From: DASUPK01 sp963736685
GTDB lineage: Bacteria; Actinomycetota; Thermoleophilia; Solirubrobacterales; 70-9
Direction: 5' to 3'
Length of the DNA stretch: 64,000 nucleotides
Assembly (NCBI GenBank): GCA_963736685.1
Contig: CAVTPZ010000037.1
Coordinates: forward strand, 62,001-126,000
Shown here: one piece after another, positions 33,764 to 42,263 of the stretch
How the letters are laid out: every line of letters begins with the position of its first letter
Numbering within the stretch: the stretch's first letter is position 1
The notes under the pieces: generated by a model
The model's input: the letters and a program-made list of their open reading frames with translations, nothing else
Database searches by the model: none
Told to the model about the DNA's origin: nothing
Made by a program: the position numbers and the translations under genes

Positions 33764-34507
33764 TCAGGAGCGCTCGGCGGCGCGCAGGAGCGCCTCGAGG
33801 CGCTCGTTGTAGGGCGCACCGGTGGAGGGGACGGTATGTCCCCGCCCGGGGATCACCTCGCGCTCGGCGGAGAGCGACCCGGCGAGCGAGTCGCAGACGG
33901 CCTCGAAGGCGGGCGAGTGGCCGCCGGAGAGGACGAGGACCGGAAAGGCTGCCGCCGCGAGTGACTCTGTGGGGATCTCGGCCTCCCACGAGGGTCGCTC
34001 GCGTTTCAGCAGCTCCACGCCGTGCAGGAGATCCTCGGGCAACTCCTCGGGCGTGCCATAGGCCGAGCCCGCTCCGCCGCGGAAGAGCCGCAGGAAATCC
34101 TCGGACGGGATCTCCTCGGCGTGCGCGAAGAGCCGCTCGCCGTTGGCGATCATCTCGTCGACCACCGGCGTTCCCGCGGCAACCCGCAGGCAGCCGGGCT
34201 CCGAGATGGTCAGCGAGCGAACCGCGTCGGGCCGCAGCCCGGCCGCGAGCAGTGCGATGACCGCGCCGTACGAGTGACCGACCAGGTGGGCTCCCTCACC
34301 AAGCAGCGCGGCGAACAGCGGCGCCTCCACCTCGAAGTCGTTGCGATCGAGCGGCGGGCTCTCACCGAATCCCGGGCGGCTGGGGATGATCAGGCCCCAG
34401 CGCTCGGCCAGCTGGCGTTGCTTTCGCCAGGTGAGCTCCGGCCCGACGATGTCACCATGGATGAAGAGGACCGGCGGACCGGCGCCCAACCGCTCAACCG
34501 CGAGCAT
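33764..34507 (-). CDS. Alpha/beta hydrolase
   Basis: A 247-residue cytoplasmic alpha/beta-hydrolase. It shows VLFIHGDIVGPELTW (oxyanion HG), IIPSRPGFGESPP, the nucleophile elbow LVGHSYGAVIALLAAG (Ser), and the late His in VIPGRGHTVPSTG. The acid is probably in or near LVLSGGHSPAF. It resembles small esterase or haloperoxidase-like hydrolases of unknown substrate. It diverges from the glycosyltransferase gene across 70 bp and ends 140 bp before the start of the PhoX-like gene. Confidence 0.82.
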   Translation of the reverse strand: MLAVERLGAGPPVLFIHGDIVGPELTWRKQRQLAERWGLIIPSRPGFGESPPLDRNDFEVEAPLFAALLGEGAHLVGHSYGAVIALLAAGLRPDAVRSLTISEPGCLRVAAGTPVVDEMIANGERLFAHAEEIPSEDFLRLFRGGAGSAYGTPEELPEDLLHGVELLKRERPSWEAEIPTESLAAAAFPVLVLSGGHSPAFEAVCDSLAGSLSAEREVIPGRGHTVPSTGAPYNERLEALLRAAERS

Positions 34508-34577
34508 GCCGCCCGAGTGCCGGCAGGTGGTTACGCAGAACCCGCGTCATCTCCGAACAAACCCTACGATCAGCGCG

Positions 34578-35609
34578 ATGTTGCTCGTCATCCAGGTTCC
34601 CTGCCTGAACGAGGAGGAGTCCCTGCCGCAGCTCCTCTCCGACCTGCCGCGCACGGTGCCCGGCTTCGATCGAGTGGAGTGGCTCGTCATCGACGATGGC
34701 TCGACCGATCGGACCGCCGAGGTTGCCAAGCGTCACGGCGTGGACCACCTCGTCCGGCTTGCCAGCCACAGGGGACTCGCCACCGCCTTCCAGGCCGGCC
34801 TGGACGCGGCGCTCAAGCTCGGCGCCGACGTGATCGTCAACACCGACGCCGACGGACAGTACAGCTCCTCCGACATTCCCCGGCTGGTGGAGCCGATCAC
34901 CGCCCGCCGCGCCGACATGGTCGTCGGCGATCGCCAAGTGCAGGATGTCGAGCACTTCTCCCCGACCAAGAAGCTGCTGCAGAAGCTCGGCAGCTGGGTG
35001 GTGCGGCGTGCTTCGGGTACCAGGGTGCTCGACACGACGTCGGGCTTCCGAGCCTACAACCGTGAGGCAGCGCTCCAGCTGATCGTCGTCTCCCGATACA
35101 CGTACACGCTCGAAAGCCTGATCCAGGCGGGCAAGATGTCGGTGGCGATCGAGGACGTGCCCATCTCGCCGAACGAGACCGACCGCGAGTCGCGGCTGGT
35201 CGGCTCCACCTCCTCCTACGTGAGGCGAAACGCCTTCGCGATCTTCCGCGCGTACACGCTCTACGAGCCGCTGCGCGTCTTCATGGGCCTCACCATCGTC
35301 TTCGGGCTGCTGGCGCTGGCGGCCTGGTCGCCCTTCCTGCTCGATTGGATCCTGAACGGCGACCGCAGCGGCCACATCCAGTCCCTGATCCTCGGCGCAG
35401 TGCTGATGCTGGCGGCGGTGCAGATGTTCGCTCTTGGGATCATCGGGGACGCGCTCGCCGGCCAGCGCTCGATCCAGCAGCGGGTCTACGAGCGCGTCCG
35501 CCGGCTGGAGCTCGAGGCCGGCGTGGCGCCCTCCAACTACGAGCCGGGAAACCGCGCGCCCGCGCGCCCGCTCACGGTGGAGACGATCGAGACCAGCGTC
35601 GTCCGATGA
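34578..35609 (+). CDS. Family 2 glycosyltransferase with two C-terminal membrane helices
   Basis: A 343-residue protein from ATG 34578. The GT-A fold of a polyprenyl-phosphate glycosyltransferase is shown by VIQVPCLNEEESLPQLL, VIDDGSTDRTAEVAKRHG, NTDADGQYSSSDIPRLV (DAD metal motif) and DTTSGFRAYNREAA. Two helices follow (FMGLTIVFGLLALAAWSPFL and LILGAVLMLAAVQMFALGII). It probably transfers a sugar to a lipid phosphate at the cytoplasmic face. It overlaps the methyltransferase gene by 4 nt and is the first of a three-gene operon. Confidence 0.88.
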   Translation: MLLVIQVPCLNEEESLPQLLSDLPRTVPGFDRVEWLVIDDGSTDRTAEVAKRHGVDHLVRLASHRGLATAFQAGLDAALKLGADVIVNTDADGQYSSSDIPRLVEPITARRADMVVGDRQVQDVEHFSPTKKLLQKLGSWVVRRASGTRVLDTTSGFRAYNREAALQLIVVSRYTYTLESLIQAGKMSVAIEDVPISPNETDRESRLVGSTSSYVRRNAFAIFRAYTLYEPLRVFMGLTIVFGLLALAAWSPFLLDWILNGDRSGHIQSLILGAVLMLAAVQMFALGIIGDALAGQRSIQQRVYERVRRLELEAGVAPSNYEPGNRAPARPLTVETIETSVVR

Positions 35610-36244
35610 ACACCGTCGCATCGACGCGGGCCACCGAGGAAGGCGGCAACGTCTACGACAAGTACGGGACCTCGAACCCCGTCGCCCGCCGGATGATGGC
35701 GGGCTTCATGGCGCAGCTCGACGAGCTGGTCGAGCGGTCCGGGGCGATGGAGGCCCATGAGGTCGGCTGTGGCGAGGGAGAGCTGGCCATCCGCCTGGCC
35801 GGGCGGGGAATCGCGATGCGCGGGACCGACGCCTTCTCCCAGGTGCTCGTCGAGGCCAGGCGCCGGGCGGAGGCGGCAGGGGCCGAGATCGAGTTCGAGG
35901 CCGCTCCGGTCGAGGAACTCGACCCCGAGCGCCACTCCGCCGAGCTGATCGTCTGCTGCGAGGTGCTCGAGCACCTCGCGGATCCCGAGCGCGCGCTGGA
36001 CGTCCTGGCCGGGTTGGCGAGGCCGTGGCTGCTCGCGAGTGTCCCCCGCGAGCCCCTTTGGAGGGCCCTCAACCTGGCTCGTTTCTCCTACGTCGGCGAC
36101 CTCGGTAACACTCCCGGCCACCTGAATCACTGGTCGAAGAGAGACTTTGTGCGGTTTCTCACCCGCCGCTTCGAGGTAGTGGAGGTGCGTAGCCCAACCC
36201 CATGGACCATGGTGCTCTGCCGCGTACAATCGCCGGCCTCATGA
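35606..36244 (+). CDS. Class I SAM-dependent methyltransferase
   Basis: A 212-residue protein from ATG 35606 with the Rossmann methyltransferase motifs HEVGCGEGELAIRLA (motif I), GTDAFSQVLVEARRRA and AELIVCCEVLEHLADPERAL (motif IV with EVLEH). A later WSKRDFVRFLTRRF is common in methyltransferases of surface glycan and lipid loci. It is sandwiched by ATGA overlaps between a lipid-phosphate glycosyltransferase and a polytopic membrane protein, suggesting modification of a surface glycan or its lipid carrier. Confidence 0.85.
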   Translation: MNTVASTRATEEGGNVYDKYGTSNPVARRMMAGFMAQLDELVERSGAMEAHEVGCGEGELAIRLAGRGIAMRGTDAFSQVLVEARRRAEAAGAEIEFEAAPVEELDPERHSAELIVCCEVLEHLADPERALDVLAGLARPWLLASVPREPLWRALNLARFSYVGDLGNTPGHLNHWSKRDFVRFLTRRFEVVEVRSPTPWTMVLCRVQSPAS

Positions 36245-37998
36245 GGCGTCTCCGACACGCGCTACGACCGCTTTTCGCCCGCCCCGGGGTCGCCGCGGTG
36301 GTGACCCTGGGCGTCGCCTGGGGCCTGGTCATGCACCAGGTGGGCTGGGCTCAGCTGGCGCACTTCGACCAGGTGCAGGCGTTCTCCAAGGGACGAGCGG
36401 AGATCGACCAGTGGCACTGGAATACCAACGACAAAGCCTGGGTCGACGGTCACTACTACTCCGTCAAGAGTCCCGGCATGGCGGCCCTCACGACCCCGTT
36501 CTACGAGGCGATCGAGGGACTCGGCGGGGACAAGCTTGCGCGCGCCGCCGCTCACAACGTCGACCAGACTGCGCATCCGAAATGGCGCTACGACGGCGTC
36601 ATCCCGATCGAAAACTTCGGCTACGACGTCGAGCGCGGACAGGTCGTCCAGGCGTCGGTGGAGCGCCTGACGCCGATCGTCTGGGCTCTCACCCTGCTCG
36701 GTGCGGTGATTCCCGGCGTCCTGCTGCTCCTGGCGGTGCGCTGGGCGGCGGACCGTTTCGTGCCCGGCTACGGCACGGCCGCCGCGATCACCCTCGGCCT
36801 GGCCACTGTGGTGATGACGTTCGCCGCGGAATTCTTCTCGCACGTGATCTCGGCGGGCTTCGCGTTTGCTGCCTTCTGCCTGTTGATGAAGGAGAGGGAC
36901 AAGCCACCCAGTCTCGGGCTCGTCGCGGGCGCAGGGCTGCTCGCCGGGCTCGCGGTGACCTTCGAGTTCCAGACGGGCCTGGTCGGGGTGGTGCTCTTCG
37001 GCTATGCCCTGAGCCGCAGGACCGACTTCCTTCGCCGCGCCGCCGCGTACGGCGCCGGCACTGTCGTGGGCGCGCTGCCGATGCTCGCCTTCAACTACTG
37101 GGCCTTCGGCAACCCGCTCAAGCTTGCGTACGGCTACGCCGTCGACTTCCCCGGTGCAAGCGGGCACGACGTTCTCGGCCTGAACAGCTCGGGCTTCTTC
37201 GGGATCACAGCCCCGCGCTTCGACAGCGCCCTCAGCCTGCTGCTCGCCGGGCGCGGGCTGCTGGTGCTCACTCCGATCCTGATCATGGCCGTCGTCGGCG
37301 TCTTCATGATGCGGCGGGACGGCCACCGTGCGGAGGCCAACACCATTCTCGCCGTCGCGCTCGTCTACTTCATCTACAACAGCGGTTACTGGCTGCCCTA
37401 CGGCGGCGGCACCCCAGGACCGCGGTTCCTGATCCCGGCGCTCCCCTTCGTCGCGATCGGCCTCGCGTACGCATACAAGCGGCTCCCCGCACTCACCCTG
37501 GGGCTCGCCATTCCCTCGGGGCTGATGATGCTGGCCGCGACACTGACCTATCCGCTGCTCGGCAGGCAGGGCACCGGCACCTGGGCGGACTGGCTGATCG
37601 ACGGCAGGCTCGAGCACACGGTCCTCACCGCCTTCGGCGTCACCAATGCCTGGCTCGCGATCGCGCCGTTCCTGGCCGCGATCCTCACGGCGGTCGTGCT
37701 GGCGGTGCGCGCCACGCCGTCAACATCCCTCTCCGACTATCGCTTCGCGATGTCCGCCGTTCTCGCCTGGGCCTGCGTGTCCGCGCTCGGACCGACGCTC
37801 ACATCCGAGGAGATGAGCCCGCTCAATCGCGGGAACATCTCCGTCCTCTGGCTGATCGCCTCGGCGCTGCTGCTCTCGCTCGCGACGCTCAGCGTGGTTC
37901 GGATCCGCGAGGGCCGGGCTCAGTCGGACCCAGAGGTGCCGGGCGCCCGTGATCCCGCGCTCCGCCCCGGGCTGGCGCTCGAAGAGCCCACCTCGTAG
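36241..37998 (+). CDS. Large polytopic membrane protein, possible GT-C type glycosyltransferase
   Basis: A 585-residue membrane protein from ATG 36241 with about ten to twelve helices. The first large outer loop (YYSVKSPGMAALTTPFYEAI) and later YWLPYGGGTPGPRFLIPALP resemble membrane mannosyl/arabinosyl-type proteins that use polyprenyl-phospho-sugars, though the usual catalytic acidic pair after helix 1 is not obvious beyond HFDQVQAF. The operon with a lipid-phosphate glycosyltransferase supports a GT-C role. The last 79 bases overlap the end of the opposing gene. Confidence 0.6.
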   Translation: MRRLRHALRPLFARPGVAAVVTLGVAWGLVMHQVGWAQLAHFDQVQAFSKGRAEIDQWHWNTNDKAWVDGHYYSVKSPGMAALTTPFYEAIEGLGGDKLARAAAHNVDQTAHPKWRYDGVIPIENFGYDVERGQVVQASVERLTPIVWALTLLGAVIPGVLLLLAVRWAADRFVPGYGTAAAITLGLATVVMTFAAEFFSHVISAGFAFAAFCLLMKERDKPPSLGLVAGAGLLAGLAVTFEFQTGLVGVVLFGYALSRRTDFLRRAAAYGAGTVVGALPMLAFNYWAFGNPLKLAYGYAVDFPGASGHDVLGLNSSGFFGITAPRFDSALSLLLAGRGLLVLTPILIMAVVGVFMMRRDGHRAEANTILAVALVYFIYNSGYWLPYGGGTPGPRFLIPALPFVAIGLAYAYKRLPALTLGLAIPSGLMMLAATLTYPLLGRQGTGTWADWLIDGRLEHTVLTAFGVTNAWLAIAPFLAAILTAVVLAVRATPSTSLSDYRFAMSAVLAWACVSALGPTLTSEEMSPLNRGNISVLWLIASALLLSLATLSVVRIREGRAQSDPEVPGARDPALRPGLALEEPTS

Positions 37999-39665
37999 AA
38001 GACCAGCCCCGGGCGGTCCGGCAGCGTGTAGCGCCTCAACGGCAGGCCCACGATGGGCTTTCGCTGCGCACCGGCCTGAGGCGTGCCCTCGGTCAGCCCG
38101 AGATGCAGGATCACGGTGCGCACGCCGTAGGCCTGGAGCTCGCTGACGGTCGCGGCGTCGGGGAAGGTCGCCATGTGCTTGACCAGGTCGAGGACGACCG
38201 CCGGGTTGGTGCTCGCCCTCCCGTTGACGATCTCCGGAAAACCCTGGGTGGATTCCAGCTGGAAGGCGCGGTTCTCCTTGGCGGTGAGGGCCGGTAGGTG
38301 GAGCTGAGGCTGGGGGATGTCGGCGGTCGATGCGAGAGCCGGCGGCACCTGGGGCTCCGCCTGATTGTCGAACGGATCGAACGGCAGGCTGCGGCCCTCT
38401 GTGACGATCGCCAGTGCGAACACGCCTGTGACCGCGACAGTCGACCAGGGAGGCCAGCGATGCCGGCGAGCCGCTCGGATCGCGGCCTCCGCTCCGGCCG
38501 CCGCGAGCAGGGCGAGCGCCAACGCCGTGAAGGTCGTCATGCGGCCCGGAGTGCGGATTCCGTTCCAACCCGGAAGTGCCTCGTAGAGGACCCGATAGGG
38601 CCAGAGCAGACCGCCCTGCTCGCGGAAGCCGAGCGAGAGGATCGCGAACGCCAGTGCCGCGATCCCGAGTCCGATGCGCCAGCGCCGGCTGAGGCTGCTC
38701 GACCAGAGCCCGACGATCGCCAGGATCAGGATCACCGCCCCCGGGAAGAGGGTCTTCTCCTGCCAGGTCGTGAGCGAGTCGCGGATGCCGGCGGTGGCGT
38801 GGCCCCAGACGAAGTTCTCCTCCGGAGCCGTGAGGAAGACCTTCAGCGGCCCAGAGAAGGCGGCGACCTCTTGCGGGCTGCGCCTGGAGGCCGGGAAGTG
38901 GTCCCCGATGTAGAGATACGCGTGGGCGATCCAGTACGAGAACAGCGTGAAGACGATCGCGCCGGCGATCCCTGCGACGAGCATCCGCCGCGGAACCGGC
39001 GGCCGCCCGCCGCTCAGCCAGGCGATCACCCCGATCAGCACGGCTCCGGCGATCCCATACGCGAGGGGCAGGCCGAGCGCCCAGCCGATCGACAGCTGCC
39101 AGGCCGCCACGATCCAGGCTCCGAAGATCCACCAGTGTTTTCGCTGCCGGATGCCGCGTACAGCGAAGGCGGCGGCCAGGGGGATGCCGCCGCTCGAGAT
39201 CACCTGGAGATGGCCGTCCTGCTCGAGCCGATAGGGCGCGTACGCGAAGGCCGCACCGGCGATCACAGCTCCGACCGGCCCGATGCCGAGCTCACGGGCG
39301 AGCAGGTACGCACCGAAGAAGGCGAGCGCGTAGGCGAAGATGAAGAGCAGGTCGTAGCGGACCATCGCCGCGTGCGGGCCGGTGCCGATCAGCCCGGAAG
39401 GCGCGTAACCGATCAGCGCGTCGCCGAAGGCGAGCGAGTACTTGGTCGGCCAGAAGCGGTTGGCGTCGAAGAAATGCAGCGGCTGGTGGAGAAGGGCATG
39501 GCCGCCCCAGGCGGGCTGCCAGGCCTCGGCGAGGGGGTCGCCGATGTCGCGCGGAACCGTCGACCCCAGATGCCAGATCAGGGGCCAGGTCATCACGATG
39601 GCGAGCAGGCACGCAGCGAGTGCAGCGAGCCCCACCTCTCGCCGGTTCGTCTCTCGCGGCGACAT
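37920..39665 (-). CDS. Large polytopic membrane protein of unknown function (YfhO/GT-C-like)
   Basis: A 581-residue protein from ATG 39665 (GAGGA upstream; an ATG at 39713 would add 16 residues). About ten helices are followed by an outer C-terminal domain of about 170 residues, starting LPFDPFDNQAEPQVPPALAS, with AVVLDLVKHMATFPDAATV. The first loop DIGDPLAEAWQPAWGGHALL contains acidic residues typical of GT-C enzymes. The layout fits membrane glycosyltransferase-like proteins of the YfhO/PMT superfamily. It converges with the previous membrane protein gene and overlaps it by 79 bp. Confidence 0.55.
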   Translation of the reverse strand: MSPRETNRREVGLAALAACLLAIVMTWPLIWHLGSTVPRDIGDPLAEAWQPAWGGHALLHQPLHFFDANRFWPTKYSLAFGDALIGYAPSGLIGTGPHAAMVRYDLLFIFAYALAFFGAYLLARELGIGPVGAVIAGAAFAYAPYRLEQDGHLQVISSGGIPLAAAFAVRGIRQRKHWWIFGAWIVAAWQLSIGWALGLPLAYGIAGAVLIGVIAWLSGGRPPVPRRMLVAGIAGAIVFTLFSYWIAHAYLYIGDHFPASRRSPQEVAAFSGPLKVFLTAPEENFVWGHATAGIRDSLTTWQEKTLFPGAVILILAIVGLWSSSLSRRWRIGLGIAALAFAILSLGFREQGGLLWPYRVLYEALPGWNGIRTPGRMTTFTALALALLAAAGAEAAIRAARRHRWPPWSTVAVTGVFALAIVTEGRSLPFDPFDNQAEPQVPPALASTADIPQPQLHLPALTAKENRAFQLESTQGFPEIVNGRASTNPAVVLDLVKHMATFPDAATVSELQAYGVRTVILHLGLTEGTPQAGAQRKPIVGLPLRRYTLPDRPGLVFYEVGSSSASPGRSAGSRAPGTSGSD

Positions 39666-39724
39666 GAGCGGGGATCCTCGCAATTCGGGATGCCATCGTG
39701 CGCTCCCGTCCATATGCTCCCGCG

Positions 39725-40165
39725 ATGGTCATCGGCGTGATCGCAATCGGCGTGATCGCCTTCCTGGCGATCGACGCCTGGGTCATCCTCCGTGTCTTCA
39801 AGTCGCGCGCGAGCCGCGACGACTACGGCATGTTCATGGTGCCCGGCGAGAGCACGGTGACAGTCCCAGCCGGGAAGCTCAAGGTCTCCTACCAGGAGGA
39901 GTACAAGGCCTCGAGCGATGGGGACGACATCGACTTCGGGGTCCCCGGGCAGCTTCAGGTGTCTGTGACCAACGATGCGACCGGTGAGCCGATGGAGATC
40001 AAGGGGCCGGGATTCAAAGGCATGGGGTCCTCCCTCGACATCGGTAGGGGCTGGAGCCGCGCACTCGTGGGCACGATCGAGGTCACCGAGCCGGGCAGCT
40101 ACACCGTCAAGGCCGAGTCCGCCATCGAGGGTGGAGTCGAGCCGAAGATCCTGCTCGGCACGTAG
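39725..40165 (+). CDS. Membrane-anchored protein of unknown function, paralog of the 40770 gene
   Basis: A 146-residue product from ATG 39725 (a GTG at 39698 is possible). One N-terminal helix (VIGVIAIGVIAFLAIDAWVIL) anchors a soluble beta-rich domain with YGMFMVPGESTVTVPAGKLK, VSVTNDATGEP and GTIEVTEPGSYTVKAE. The pattern YGxxxVPGxxSxxxPAGxxxxxYxE recurs in the protein encoded at 40770, just beyond pyrE. The end PGSYTVKAES resembles the extracellular beta-sandwich of many envelope proteins. Function unknown. Confidence 0.6.
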   Translation: MVIGVIAIGVIAFLAIDAWVILRVFKSRASRDDYGMFMVPGESTVTVPAGKLKVSYQEEYKASSDGDDIDFGVPGQLQVSVTNDATGEPMEIKGPGFKGMGSSLDIGRGWSRALVGTIEVTEPGSYTVKAESAIEGGVEPKILLGT

Positions 40166-40174
40166 GACTCCTGA

Positions 40175-40747
40175 TCAGGAGCGGTCGGGACGCTCGGGGT
40201 AGAGCTCGTCGATCGTGACCAGCGGACGGTACGGCGCGGCGGCGATCTCCTCGATCGCAACGTCGCCACCGGCGAGGCGGTCCACGACCGAGACGACGCC
40301 CGCGATCTCGTGCCCCTCCTCGAGGATCCGCTCGATCGCGCGCACCGTCGAGCCGCCGGTCGTCACGACGTCCTCGACCACCAGGCACCGCGTGCCGGGC
40401 TCGAGCACCGGCCCCTCGATCCAGCGCTGGAGGCCGTGCTCCTTCTTCTCCTTGCGGACGAAGAAAGCGACGAGCCGGTCGCCGGCGTCGGACCCGATGG
40501 CGGCGGTGGCGAGGGGGTCAGCGCCCATGGTCATCCCGCCGACGGCCGTGGCGCCACGTTCCTTCGCCTCCGCGGCGATCAGTTCTCCGACCGCCCGAAA
40601 TGCCGGCGGTCGCAGGAGCGCCCGCTTGGCGTCGACGTAGTATTGGGCCTTCTGGCCGCTGGAGAGGGTGACCTCGCCGATCACCAGCGCGTGCTCCCGC
40701 AGCTCGGCGAGCAGGCTCTCGCGGGCGCGGTCCAGGTCCGTCGGCAT
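40175..40747 (-). CDS. pyrE: Orotate phosphoribosyltransferase
   Basis: A 190-residue enzyme that joins orotate and PRPP to give OMP in pyrimidine synthesis. The PRPP-binding motif is CLVVEDVVTTGGST, the catalytic loop lysines are in VRKEKKEHG, and the N-terminal FYVD-like segment is AQYYVDAKRALL. Length is slightly short but normal. It lies opposite in strand to both flanking genes, which are related to each other, and no other pyr gene is in the window. Confidence 0.95.
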   Translation of the reverse strand: MPTDLDRARESLLAELREHALVIGEVTLSSGQKAQYYVDAKRALLRPPAFRAVGELIAAEAKERGATAVGGMTMGADPLATAAIGSDAGDRLVAFFVRKEKKEHGLQRWIEGPVLEPGTRCLVVEDVVTTGGSTVRAIERILEEGHEIAGVVSVVDRLAGGDVAIEEIAAAPYRPLVTIDELYPERPDRS

Positions 40748-40769
40748 CGGGGCATCCTAGGATGCGGCG

Positions 40770-41294
40770 ATGCGGACCGGCTACAGGCTCGCGGCCGGCG
40801 TCGGAGTGATCACGGTGGTCGTTGCGATCGTCCTCTTCGTAGCCGAGCTGATGGGCGATGATCGCGACGCCGACGCGTACGGTCAGGTGGCCGTCCCGGG
40901 CAGGAACTCCATCAACCTGCCGGCCGGGGAGGTGATCATCTTCTACGGCGAGCGCGACAGTGGGGGCGGCACCCTCGCCGTGCCGCCGAAGCTCCAGCTG
41001 CGCGTGCGAACGACCAACGGCCAGCTCCTGCTCGGATCGACGCCCTACGTCTTCGATCAGTTCGATGACGGCGACTACGTGTGGAAGCCGATCGCGAAGC
41101 TGCGCGTACCCGAGAGCGGCGACTACGAGGCTGTCTCCCCGACCGTCGCTCCGGGCGCCGTCGATCCGGTGATCAGCTTCGGACACGAGGGCGGCAGGGA
41201 CTTCGGCTACGTCCTCTTCGTGCTCGTCGGCGGCGGCCTGTTGGCGGCGATCCTCGGCATCGGCACGGCGATCGTCGCTCGAACCGAGGCCTAA
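40770..41294 (+). CDS. Two-helix membrane protein of unknown function, paralog of the 39725 gene
   Basis: A 174-residue protein with helices at both ends: GVGVITVVVAIVLFVAEL at the start and YVLFVLVGGGLLAAILGIG at the end. Between them is a beta-rich domain with YGQVAVPGRNSINLPAGEVI, FYGERDSGGGTL, LQLRVRTTNGQLLLG and LRVPESGDYEAVS. The same core is seen in the 39725 product, which lacks the C-terminal helix. The final PESGDYEAVSPT repeats the GSYTVKAES-like end of that paralog. The stop overlaps the end of the convergent epimerase gene by 4 nt. Confidence 0.6.
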   Translation: MRTGYRLAAGVGVITVVVAIVLFVAELMGDDRDADAYGQVAVPGRNSINLPAGEVIIFYGERDSGGGTLAVPPKLQLRVRTTNGQLLLGSTPYVFDQFDDGDYVWKPIAKLRVPESGDYEAVSPTVAPGAVDPVISFGHEGGRDFGYVLFVLVGGGLLAAILGIGTAIVARTEA

Positions 41295-42232
41295 CCCAGT
41301 CCTTCCCTGAACCCCTGGCGCCAGCTCGAGTACTTCGGCTGCCAACCGAGCTCGCGTTTCGCCTTCTCGTTGGAGGCACCCTCGAGGCGAGTTGCCATCC
41401 CCACCGCCTGCTTGCCGGCGATCCGGTTGGCCAGCCAGACCGGAACCCGCCGTGGCGGCTTCGCGCCGAGGACCTCCGCGCACACCGGGAGCCACTCCGC
41501 CAGCGGCGCCGGGTCGTCGTCGCAGACGTTGTAGATGCCGGGCGTTCCCCGCTCGACGGCGTCCACGGTCGCGGAGGCGGCATCGTCCACCTGGACCATC
41601 GAGAAGATCCCGGTGCCGTCCCCGACGATCGGGTAGCGGCGACGTCGGACCTCATCGACCCTGAAGCCACCGGGCAGGGAGCCAACTCCGGGGCCGTAGA
41701 GGTAGCCGTACCTGAGAACGACCCCCTCGAGGCCCGGAGTCTCGAGGGTCGAGTGCTCGAACGCAGCCGCGGCGGTGATACCCGAGGACATGGGGGCCTC
41801 GGGCCGGAGCTCCAGCAGCGGGTCGTCCTCGCTGTGGGCGCGCTTGCCGGTGGAGGCGTAGAAGAAGCAGACGCTCTGCGAAATCAGGCGGCGCGCTCCA
41901 GCCTCGGCGGATATCCCGGCGAGTGCTGGGCCCACCGTGCCGCGCAGCTCGTTGTTCGCACCGAAGCTCTTGGCGGGCTTCCGGTAGTTGATCTTGTCCG
42001 GCAGGCTGGTGAGCTGATTGATCACGACCTCGGGCTCCGCCTCCATCACGGAAGCCCTCAGGGCATCCGTGTCGCGCACGTCGAGGACCATCGGCTTCAC
42101 CCCCAGCGCGCGCAGCGTCTCGGCTCGCTGTGGAGACCTCGTCGTTCCCGTGACCTCGTGTCCCGCCTCTCGGAGCTGTCGGACAAGCGGCCGGCCGATG
42201 GCGCCGGTCGCACCAGCGACGAGAACCCTCAC
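41291..42232 (-). CDS. NAD(P)-dependent epimerase/dehydratase-like protein (extended SDR)
   Basis: A 313-residue protein with the dinucleotide-binding motif VLVAGATGAIGRPLVRQL and the SDR segment VVINQLTSLPD. The catalytic YxxxK region is degenerate: LRYGYLYGPG is present but the usual Tyr-Lys pair is not clear, as in many atypical SDRs. ARRLISQSVCFFYAS and IYNVCDDDPAPLAEWLP match actinobacterial epimerase homologues near cell-wall genes. Substrate unknown. Both neighbours are unrelated by function. Confidence 0.82.
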   Translation of the reverse strand: MRVLVAGATGAIGRPLVRQLREAGHEVTGTTRSPQRAETLRALGVKPMVLDVRDTDALRASVMEAEPEVVINQLTSLPDKINYRKPAKSFGANNELRGTVGPALAGISAEAGARRLISQSVCFFYASTGKRAHSEDDPLLELRPEAPMSSGITAAAAFEHSTLETPGLEGVVLRYGYLYGPGVGSLPGGFRVDEVRRRRYPIVGDGTGIFSMVQVDDAASATVDAVERGTPGIYNVCDDDPAPLAEWLPVCAEVLGAKPPRRVPVWLANRIAGKQAVGMATRLEGASNEKAKRELGWQPKYSSWRQGFREGLG

Positions 42233-42263
42233 CGGTCCATCATCCGCAGCGCCCTACGGCGAC

